This document shows positions 40,660 through 46,612 of a stretch of DNA of 46,612 nt, one piece after another. The translations under genes and the position numbers were made by a program. Location of the stretch: the NCBI GenBank assembly GCA_005792545.1, contig SXRM01000185.1, forward strand, positions 1-46,612, read 5' to 3'. Source of the DNA: Pseudomonadota bacterium. GTDB taxonomy: Bacteria; Myxococcota_A; UBA9042. A model generated the notes under the pieces. That model searched no databases. It was not told the origin of the DNA and saw only the letters and a list, made by a program, of their open reading frames with translations. The stretch's first letter is position 1; every line of letters begins with the position of its first letter.

Positions 40660-43175
40660 AAACGCTCGCTGCCAGCCTGCGCCCGGCCTTGGCCGCTGCC
40701 GCGATCCTGGCGATCGCGTGCGGGTGCGACCATGCACGGCAGACAGCCGCCGCAGATGCCGGCGCAGACACCGCAGTTGCCGGCGGTTTCGCGCCGCAGT
40801 GCTCGGCGTGCCACGGTTCCACCGACAGCCCTGCCCCGCCGCGCGCCATCGGCGGCAAGGTCGACGTGGCGTGGCGCGGCGTCGGAGCACACCAGACCCA
40901 CGTGGCAGGATCGGCTTCGGCCAATCCGGTCGCCTGCGACAGTTGCCACGTCGTACCCAAGGGCTTGTGGGACGACAAGCACATCGACAGCGCCGACAAG
41001 CGCGCCACCGTGCAGTTTGGCGGCGCCGCGCTGTTCAAGGATGCTACGCCCACCTACAACCCGACCGACCTGACCTGTGCGACGACTTATTGCCACGGCG
41101 GCACGCTCAAGCCCGGCGGCAAGCACACGACGCCGCTGTGGACGCTGGTCGACGCGTCGCAGCGCGGCTGCGGGTCGTGCCATGGCGCGCCCCCGCCCAA
41201 GCCTCACCCCCAGACCGGCGACTGCATCGGTTGCCACGCCGCGACAGCCGGCCCCAAGGGCACCATCGCCCATAAAGACAAGCATATCAACGGTGTGGTC
41301 GAGGTGGTATTTGCGCAAAGTGTGGCTTGCAACGGTTGCCATGGCGCGCCGCCGCCCCAGACGGTCAAAGATCACCCGCAATTGGGCCAGTGCGAGCTTT
41401 GCCATGCGCAGACGGCCGGTCCGGGTCAGACCATCGCCAACCCAGCCAACCACATGAACGGCAAGGTCGAGGTCGCAGTCGCCGACGGGCAAAGCTGCAA
41501 CGCCTGCCACGGCTCGCCGCCGCCGCCCAGCGTCAAGAACCACCCGCAAAACAACGCCTGCGAGGCGTGCCACGTAGGGACGGCAGGGCCGGCCGGCACC
41601 ATTATCGACCCGCTTAAGCACCGCAACGGCAAGGTCGAGGTGCAGCTAAGTGCAGCCGCTCCCTGTGGCGCCTGCCACGGTGCCCCGCCGCCAGTCGGCA
41701 TCAACAACCACCCGCAGGACCAGAACTGCGAGGGCTGCCACGCCGCAACCGCCGGACCCAAGCAGACGATCGCCTTTGCCGACAAGCACATGGACGGCAA
41801 GGTGCAAGTGCAACTGCCGGGCGTCGGCGCGCCCTGCGCCGGCTGCCACGGGGCACCGCCGCCCAAGTCGGTCAAGAACCACCCGCAAGAGCAGAAATGC
41901 GAAGGCTGCCATGCCGGCAGCGTGGGCTTGAACCGGACCTTGCTCGTCGGCGGCAAGCACCTGGACGGCAAAGTCGATGTCGAACTTGCGCCGCTGTCGG
42001 CCCCGTGTGGCGCCTGCCACGGTGCCCCACCGCCCAAGTCGGTCAAGAACCACCCGCAAAGCACCCAGTGCGACGGCTGCCATGCGGCTACTGCCGGCGC
42101 CAACCAGACGCTGGCGGGCGCTGGACACCTCAACGGCAAGGTCGATGTCGTGCTGGGCGCAAACGCCCCGTGCGGCGCTTGCCATGGCGCGCCACCGCCG
42201 CCAACGGTCAAGAACCACCCGCAAAACAACAACTGCGACGGCTGCCATGCCGCTACCGCTGGACCTGACCAGACCATCGCCAACCCGACCAACCACCGCA
42301 ATGGCAAGGTCGAGGTCGCGTTCGGCGCCAGCGCCCCGTGCAAGTCGTGCCACGGCTTACCGCCCGTCAACAACCACCCGCAGATGTTGGAGTGCAGCAA
42401 GTGCCACGCAGCCAGCGTCGACGCGCAGGGCAAGCTGGAGCCTGGCGGCGCACACTACAACGGCAAGGTCGAGTTCAGCCTGGGCAATGCTGCCTGCGAT
42501 TCGTGCCACGGCGCCCCGCCCAAAAGTGCTGGCCACCCCAAAGTCGCCCAGTGCAGTTCGTGCCACGCCGCCACCACCGACCCGACGGGCAAGCTCGTAC
42601 CCAAGGGCGCGCACATCAACGGCAAGGTTGACGTGGCCATGTCGGAGAAGTGCGACGCATGCCACGGTGGCAATGGCTCAGCGGCGCCACCGCCTGACGT
42701 CAACGGCAAGACTGACCCGTCGCTGCCTACGGTGGGAGCCCACGCGGCGCATCTGCAGGGCAAGCAGTTCAGCAAGGGCGGCATGGCCTGCGAAGCGTGC
42801 CACGTCTTGCCGAAAACCACCCAGCAGCCCGGGCACTTACAGGGCACGTTGGCTTCGGTGAAGTTCCCGGGCTGGTTGGCCAATTGGAAAGAGGCCAAGC
42901 CGACCTACGACAAGGCGACCTTGACCTGCAATGCCGTCTATTGCCACGGCGCGACCATGGAGGGCGGCACGATGCCAGCACCCGTGTGGAACCAGGGCGG
43001 CATGGTCTGCGGGTCGTGTCACGGCCTGCCGCCATCGCCCGCCAGCGGCCACCCCGTGTTCGACCAGGCCAAGGGCATCCAGTATTGCAATCATTGCCAC
43101 AGCTTGACGGTCAAGCCCGATGGCACGCTGGACCAGGCCGGCGGCTGGCACATGAACGGGATGGTCAACCCATGA
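40656..43175 (+). CDS. 26-haem lipoprotein cytochrome with di-haem repeats
   Basis: 839 residues from GTG 40656 (overlaps the preceding stop). Lipoprotein signal (A-A-A-I-L-A-I-A-C, Cys about 22). I count 24 C-x-x-C-H plus two C-x4-C-H motifs (C-A-T-T-Y-C-H and C-N-A-V-Y-C-H), 26 in all. The C-x4-C-H...C-x-x-C-H layout (T-L-T-C-N-A-V-Y-C-H...C-G-S-C-H) is the Geobacter-type haem module. Between the two end modules are nine di-haem repeats of about 55 residues: C-H-G-A-P-P-P, K-N-H-P-Q, C-x-x-C-H-A-A-T-A-G, H-x-N-G-K-V-E-V. It probably forms a long haem wire. It sits directly before the beta-barrel gene (ATGA overlap) and may be the outer-face cytochrome of the conduit. Confidence 0.9.
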   Translation: MKTLAASLRPALAAAAILAIACGCDHARQTAAADAGADTAVAGGFAPQCSACHGSTDSPAPPRAIGGKVDVAWRGVGAHQTHVAGSASANPVACDSCHVVPKGLWDDKHIDSADKRATVQFGGAALFKDATPTYNPTDLTCATTYCHGGTLKPGGKHTTPLWTLVDASQRGCGSCHGAPPPKPHPQTGDCIGCHAATAGPKGTIAHKDKHINGVVEVVFAQSVACNGCHGAPPPQTVKDHPQLGQCELCHAQTAGPGQTIANPANHMNGKVEVAVADGQSCNACHGSPPPPSVKNHPQNNACEACHVGTAGPAGTIIDPLKHRNGKVEVQLSAAAPCGACHGAPPPVGINNHPQDQNCEGCHAATAGPKQTIAFADKHMDGKVQVQLPGVGAPCAGCHGAPPPKSVKNHPQEQKCEGCHAGSVGLNRTLLVGGKHLDGKVDVELAPLSAPCGACHGAPPPKSVKNHPQSTQCDGCHAATAGANQTLAGAGHLNGKVDVVLGANAPCGACHGAPPPPTVKNHPQNNNCDGCHAATAGPDQTIANPTNHRNGKVEVAFGASAPCKSCHGLPPVNNHPQMLECSKCHAASVDAQGKLEPGGAHYNGKVEFSLGNAACDSCHGAPPKSAGHPKVAQCSSCHAATTDPTGKLVPKGAHINGKVDVAMSEKCDACHGGNGSAAPPPDVNGKTDPSLPTVGAHAAHLQGKQFSKGGMACEACHVLPKTTQQPGHLQGTLASVKFPGWLANWKEAKPTYDKATLTCNAVYCHGATMEGGTMPAPVWNQGGMVCGSCHGLPPSPASGHPVFDQAKGIQYCNHCHSLTVKPDGTLDQAGGWHMNGMVNP
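41163..42660 (+). repeat. tandem di-haem repeat array in the 26-haem cytochrome gene
   Basis: Nine diverged in-frame repeats with period about 160-171 bases (55-57 residues), each starting at a GCCATGGC/GCCACGG-type CHGAPPP segment (for instance near 41178, 41338, 41508, 41677, 41848, 42018, 42181, 42348, 42509). Middle units are closest to one another; the last two are degenerate. It implies growth by internal duplication. Confidence 0.8.
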
Positions 43176-44653
43176 GGCGCGTCCTCTCGGCAACGCTGGC
43201 CGGTCTGGCAGGCCTGCAACTGACCTGTCTCGATGCATTGGCGGGCGACCTGCACGGCAGCGTGCGCAGCCTGACCTGGGGCAGTCGCGAACTGGTGCCG
43301 GGCGGCTGGGACCGGACCCAGCCGACCCTGCCGACGCTGCAGCATCTGTCGCTGCGCGGCGACGGCCTGGGCGGCACCGGCTTGTACTTCGATGGCTCTG
43401 CGTTTGCGATGCAGCAACTCGACGGCGCGGGAAGCAAGCCGGCGCGACAGGGCGACTTGCTATATGGGTTCTTGGGTTGGCAAAACGCCGCACGCTCAAT
43501 GCGCGTGCAGGTTGGCCGGCAGCTGGTGCTGTCGGGGGCGCCGCGCTACACCACGCTCGACGGTGTTTTTGCGGAGCTCCTGCTGCCCGCTGACCTGCGG
43601 CTACAAGCGCATGGCGGTACAGCCGTTTTCTCTGGATTTGACCACGCGCTGACAGCCCCAGTCGTCGGTGCCCGTGTGCAATGGCAGCCGGCGATGCGCG
43701 GCCACCTGGCCGTCGCCTTTCAGGACGTCTCGGGGCTGACAAGGGCTACGCGCCGAACCATCGGCGCCGATTTTTCGGCACGGCTGCCGCAAGGGCTGGC
43801 GCTGGTCGGTAGCACTGCTTTCGACTTGCTGGGACGGGGCCTGCAAGACGCCCGCCTCGACCTGTCGCAGCGGCCGCGGCCTTGGCTGGGTCTGCATGTG
43901 CGCGGCGAAGTGCGCGATCCACTGGCGTACTTGCCAGCCGACTCGATCTTCCAGGCGTTCGTGCAGCGCACCGATGGCATCGTTGGCGCAGGTTTCGATG
44001 TCCAAACGCCGGGAGCCCTGTACGGCTCAGGCAGCTACGACCGCTTTGTCGTCACGGACGACCATCAAGATGGTTACCGCGGGCAGTTGGACGCCGGTCT
44101 CAGGCTGGGTGACCAGGGCGACGATCGCGCCGGCGCAACCGTGGCGCGCGTCGGCACTGGCGACAACGGCTACAGCCAGGCCCGCCTGTGGTGGCGCGGC
44201 CGGGTCGGACAAGCCTGGCGCGCGGCCGTCGATCTGGACGCGCTGTGGTACTTCAAGCCGATCCGCGGCCATGACCAATCGCTGGTCGGGACCGGCAGCT
44301 TGCGCTGGATGGGCGTCGTCGGCCTGCAAGCGGGCGTCGACGCGCAGGTGTGGAGCAACCCGTCGTTTACTTCGCAAACCATGGTGCTGGCGACGCTGAC
44401 CGCAACCGACGAACTGTTGCGCGGCCCAGCGCCACCTCCGCCGCCACTGACACCACCCAAGGGAAAAGACGACGACGAGGACGAAGAAGAAGACGAGGAC
44501 AAGGGCGATGCCAAGCCCGCGCCCAAACCAGAGTCAGCGCCCGCCGATGACGGCAAGCCCGAGTCCAAGCCCAAAGACGGCGACGACGAGGACGACGGTG
44601 CCGCAGGCCGTCAGAAGGCCGATGCCGTGGCAAGCGTTGGGGGGCAGCAATGA
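43172..44653 (+). CDS. outer-membrane beta-barrel, candidate porin of the cytochrome conduit
   Basis: 493 residues; ATG 43172 overlaps the 26-haem stop (ATGA). Sec signal with A-L-A-G-D cleavage near residue 25. Residues about 25-420 alternate polar and hydrophobic residues with aromatic girdle positions (G-T-G-L-Y-F-D-G-S-A, R-M-Q-V-x-R-Q-L-V-L-S type strands, L-D-A-L-W-Y-F), as in transmembrane strands; enough for roughly 18-20 strands, the size of the smaller Geobacter-type conduit porins rather than Shewanella MtrB. The last 75 residues are Pro-rich then very acidic (D-D-D-E-D-E-E-E-D-E-D), unlike usual outer-membrane protein ends. Lying between the 26-haem and 13-haem genes it fits the porin of a porin-cytochrome complex. 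No sequence family is certain. Confidence 0.7.
   Translation: MRRVLSATLAGLAGLQLTCLDALAGDLHGSVRSLTWGSRELVPGGWDRTQPTLPTLQHLSLRGDGLGGTGLYFDGSAFAMQQLDGAGSKPARQGDLLYGFLGWQNAARSMRVQVGRQLVLSGAPRYTTLDGVFAELLLPADLRLQAHGGTAVFSGFDHALTAPVVGARVQWQPAMRGHLAVAFQDVSGLTRATRRTIGADFSARLPQGLALVGSTAFDLLGRGLQDARLDLSQRPRPWLGLHVRGEVRDPLAYLPADSIFQAFVQRTDGIVGAGFDVQTPGALYGSGSYDRFVVTDDHQDGYRGQLDAGLRLGDQGDDRAGATVARVGTGDNGYSQARLWWRGRVGQAWRAAVDLDALWYFKPIRGHDQSLVGTGSLRWMGVVGLQAGVDAQVWSNPSFTSQTMVLATLTATDELLRGPAPPPPPLTPPKGKDDDEDEEEDEDKGDAKPAPKPESAPADDGKPESKPKDGDDEDDGAAGRQKADAVASVGGQQ
43765..43780. promoter_or_regulatory. palindrome copy inside the beta-barrel gene
   Basis: CGCCGATTTTTCGGCA, identical to site A2, inside coding sequence (A-D-F-S-A). 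Significance unknown. Confidence 0.35.
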
Positions 44654-45759
44654 AACCGGCCGCCACCACCACCTTGCGCGTTTGCGCGCTGATCGCGATG
44701 GGTGCGCTGCCCGGTTGCGGATGGCTGGTCGGCTCTTGGGCCGGCAGCCCGCAGACAGACAACCCGCGCGATCACCTGATTTTCTCGCACAAGAAGCATG
44801 TCGTCGACGAGAGCGTGGCCTGCGGCGACTGCCACGCCAACATCAAGGCCTCGGAGTCGCTGACCACCGCGCGCGACATTCCCGCCGAGAAGACCTGCCT
44901 CGAGTGCCACGACAAGGCGGACAACTGCAAGCAGTGTCACGCCAACCCCAAGATGCCGGCGACCTGGCGCCAGGACGATCGCCTGGGCGGTCTGCGGTTT
45001 TCGCACAAGGCTCACGCCGCGCGCGCGCTGCCGGGCGAGGCGACGCCGGTTGCCTGCGACGTCTGCCACGGCGACATCAAGGACGCGGAAAAAGCCAGCG
45101 CCAGCAAGCGACCGCCTATGTTCGCTGCCTGCGGCCAGTGCCACCAGCGCGACTTCCGCCGCGACGACTGCGCGCGGTGTCACGAGGCGGGCACACCGTA
45201 CGGCCGAATGGGCTCGGACATTTTCGATCACGGCGGTGGCAATTGGCTGCGCCGCCACGGCACGGCCGCCAAGGGTGCGGAGCCGGTGTGCGCGCACTGC
45301 CACAAGCAGGACAGCTGTTCCGAATGCCACAGCCGCTCGAACCTGCCGCTGCGGCCTGCGCTACAGCGCTGGGACCGTCCGGACGCCAACGCCCAGCATC
45401 GCGGCGACTGGACCACGCGGCACACCATTGAGGCGCGCTTGGACGGCAAGTCGTGCGCAAGCTGCCACGAGCAATCCACCTGCCAGGACTGCCACTTGCG
45501 CAGCGGCGTCGGGTCCATTGGCAAGGCCAACTTGCGCACGCCGCATCCGGCGCAATGGCTCAAGCGCGGTGGGGCAGAGTTTCATGGCTCCGCAGCGTGG
45601 CGTGACCCTGCTGGCTGCGCCAGTTGCCACGATCGCGGCACTGCTAGCAACTGCGTCGACTGCCACAAAGTCGGCGGCAGCGGCGGCAATCCGCACCCGC
45701 CCGGCTGGCGATCCGCGGCGGACAAGGCCAGCAGTCCAGCCTGTACGGCTTGCCACTAG
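44650..45759 (+). CDS. 13-haem lipoprotein cytochrome, MtrA-like role
   Basis: 369 residues; ATG 44650 overlaps the barrel gene stop. Lipoprotein signal (A-M-G-A-L-P-G-C, Cys about 23). Thirteen C-x-x-C-H motifs: CGDCH, CLECH, CKQCH, CDVCH, CGQCH, CARCH, CAHCH, CSECH, CASCH, CQDCH, CASCH, CVDCH and CTACH, the last being the C-terminal five residues. F-S-H-K-K-H and F-S-H-K-A-H supply distal His as in cytochrome c7/MtrA-like proteins. Spacing of about 25-30 residues per haem suggests a compact rod that could fill the barrel from the periplasmic side; MtrA of Shewanella has ten haems. Last gene of operon C. Confidence 0.88.
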   Translation: MKPAATTTLRVCALIAMGALPGCGWLVGSWAGSPQTDNPRDHLIFSHKKHVVDESVACGDCHANIKASESLTTARDIPAEKTCLECHDKADNCKQCHANPKMPATWRQDDRLGGLRFSHKAHAARALPGEATPVACDVCHGDIKDAEKASASKRPPMFAACGQCHQRDFRRDDCARCHEAGTPYGRMGSDIFDHGGGNWLRRHGTAAKGAEPVCAHCHKQDSCSECHSRSNLPLRPALQRWDRPDANAQHRGDWTTRHTIEARLDGKSCASCHEQSTCQDCHLRSGVGSIGKANLRTPHPAQWLKRGGAEFHGSAAWRDPAGCASCHDRGTASNCVDCHKVGGSGGNPHPPGWRSAADKASSPACTACH

Positions 45760-45999
45760 GCGACCATTTCGGCTTCGCCAGATCCTGAAGCTGCGGGCAG
45801 CCCGGCCGACTGAGGCGGGAAGAGCCCGCGGCGCGGGAGACGGCGGATTTGCGGCGGACGAGTTAGGGACTGGAAAACAGTAACTTGAACACTCTCGGCA
45901 CAACGCGGAGCCGCGAGTCGGCCGCCGAGGCCGCGAACTGGCGACCCACTGAGCAAGCAAGTGGGCCTGGAAATAATTTAGTAAATCATTTCCACGCCC
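45760..45999. other. convergent intergenic region
   Basis: 240 bases between the convergent 13-haem gene and the enhancer-binding protein gene. It contains a CCCACT...AGTGGG stem (45945-45965) and an AT-rich hairpin GGAAATAATTT...AAATCATTTCC (45970-45994), either of which could act in termination for one or both genes. No coding frame. Confidence 0.5.
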
Positions 46000-46612
46000 T
46001 TACGGCGAACGGCCCAGCTTGCTCTGCAGCGTCGTGCGCGCCAGGCCGAGGTTCTCGCTGGCCCTGGACTGCTGGCCGCCGGCCCGTCGCATTGCCCATT
46101 GGATGATGGCGTCTTCAAAACGCCGCACTGCGTCGGGCAGGTTGACGGAGGTCCGGCCTTCCAAGTGCAGCGTAAAGACATCGTCGGTGACGACGACGGG
46201 CGGACTTGTGCGCAGAAAGCTCGGCAGGTGGTCCGGTCCAATCGGTCCGGATCCCGCAAAAGTCATTGCCGACTCCATGGCATGCCGCAGTTCGCGGACG
46301 TTGCCTGGCCAACTGTAGCGACAGAGCGCGGCCGCTGCCTCGGAGTGCAGTTCGGGAACGGCCTTGCCGCTCTCGGCTGCGCGCCGGCGCAAATAGTGCT
46401 GGGCCAACAACAGCACATCGTCGCCCCGATCGCGCAGCGGCGGCAGGCGGATCTCCAGCGCGCGCAAGCGGTAAAAGACGTCGTCGCGAAACTTACCCTT
46501 GGCCACGGCGTCGACCAGGTCCACCTTGGTCGTGGCAATCACCCGCACGTCGGTCTGGGCCTCGCGACTGCCACCTACACGGGTGAACGTGCCCTCTTGC
46601 AGCGCGCGCAAC
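46000..46612 (-). CDS. sigma-54-dependent enhancer-binding regulator, C-terminal part
   Basis: The frame runs off the right edge; the last 203 residues are seen. They include the end of the AAA+ domain: V-R-V-I-A-T-T (sensor I), F-R-D-D-V-F-Y-R-L (arginine-finger region), L-P-P-L-R-D-R-G-D-D, and W-P-G-N-V-R-E-L-R (sensor II). After a linker comes a Fis-type HTH (D-A-I-I-Q-W-A-M-R-R, then A-R-T-T-L-Q-S-K-L). The GAFTGA loop and N-terminal signal domain are outside. It should activate RNA polymerase with sigma-54 from distant sites. Its closeness to three sigma-54-type promoters with shared palindromes makes it the natural candidate to control the cytochrome operons; this is inference. Confidence 0.92.
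   Translation of the reverse strand, partial: LRALQEGTFTRVGGSREAQTDVRVIATTKVDLVDAVAKGKFRDDVFYRLRALEIRLPPLRDRGDDVLLLAQHYLRRRAAESGKAVPELHSEAAAALCRYSWPGNVRELRHAMESAMTFAGSGPIGPDHLPSFLRTSPPVVVTDDVFTLHLEGRTSVNLPDAVRRFEDAIIQWAMRRAGGQQSRASENLGLARTTLQSKLGRSP

Noticed and set aside
37768..41621. Other long minus-strand frames opposite the nonahaem and 26-haem genes
   Set aside because: Same reason: they are rich in Arg/Ala/Gly shadows and have no motifs, while the opposite strand is clearly coding.
41163..42660. Regular repeats suggesting a CRISPR array
   Set aside because: The repeats are long (160-171 bases), diverged, in frame, and code for di-haem units.
1..46612. tRNA, rRNA, transposase or phage genes
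   Set aside because: None was recognised by reading both strands, though a structural RNA search was not possible here.

Overview
The window is GC-rich, densely coded DNA that looks like a chromosomal segment of a member of the Myxococcota or a close deltaproteobacterial relative (inference). The supporting signs are a DUF1552/DUF1592 gene pair, a ferrochelatase with an internal cysteine-rich insert of the kind described in Myxococcus, a subtilase ending in a MYXO-CTERM-like tail, many short lipoproteins of no known family, and a very haem-rich electron-transfer island. I see no rRNA, tRNA, CRISPR array, transposase or phage gene.

Layout. 1-4.5 kb (+): end of malK, then malE, malF and malG, a maltose/oligosaccharide ABC importer whose MalF carries an extra N-terminal extracytoplasmic region. 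4.5-16.5 kb (-): housekeeping and surface genes: hemH, a VOC protein, a two-domain polyphosphate:AMP phosphotransferase, a secreted subtilase, a small secreted protein, nfuA, a lipoprotein, a DUF1552/DUF1592 pair, an SRPBCC protein, and a lipoprotein with a NACHT-like NTPase domain. 16.9-21.1 kb (+): cysH, a fused RsmG-TrmH rRNA/tRNA methyltransferase, and a radical SAM enzyme. 21.1-26.0 kb (-): a four-gene unit with an HxsB-like radical SAM protein, a lipoprotein, a UbiB/ABC1 kinase-like protein, and a lipoprotein joining a molybdopterin-oxidoreductase-like fold to a mono-haem cytochrome c.

26.5-45.8 kb (+) is an extracellular-electron-transfer island carrying 62 haem-binding motifs in five cytochromes. 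Operon A: lipoprotein, ResB, CcsA (System II cytochrome c maturation) and a decahaem OmcA/MtrC-type cytochrome with a collagen-like N-terminus. A lone paralogous lipoprotein follows. Operon B: tetrahaem cytochrome, 4x[4Fe-4S] protein and NrfD-type quinol-side membrane subunit. Operon C: nonahaem cytochrome with collagen-like repeats, a 26-haem lipoprotein built of di-haem repeats, a beta-barrel porin-like protein and a 13-haem lipoprotein. Together they form a plausible complete path from the quinol pool through the periplasm and a porin-cytochrome conduit to the cell surface, plus the machinery that attaches the haems.

The most interesting observation is regulatory. Each of the three operons starts with a sigma-54 (-24/-12) promoter with exact GG-N10-GC spacing, and upstream of each lie one or more copies of the palindrome TGCCGATTTTTCGGCA (or near variants), which I did not find in the first 25 kb. 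The last gene in the window, running in from the right edge, is the C-terminal part of a sigma-54-dependent enhancer-binding protein with a Fis-type HTH. I propose that this is one regulon and that the palindrome is the enhancer site. A 145-bp structured repeat is present twice, in opposite orientation (16.65 and 33.6 kb).
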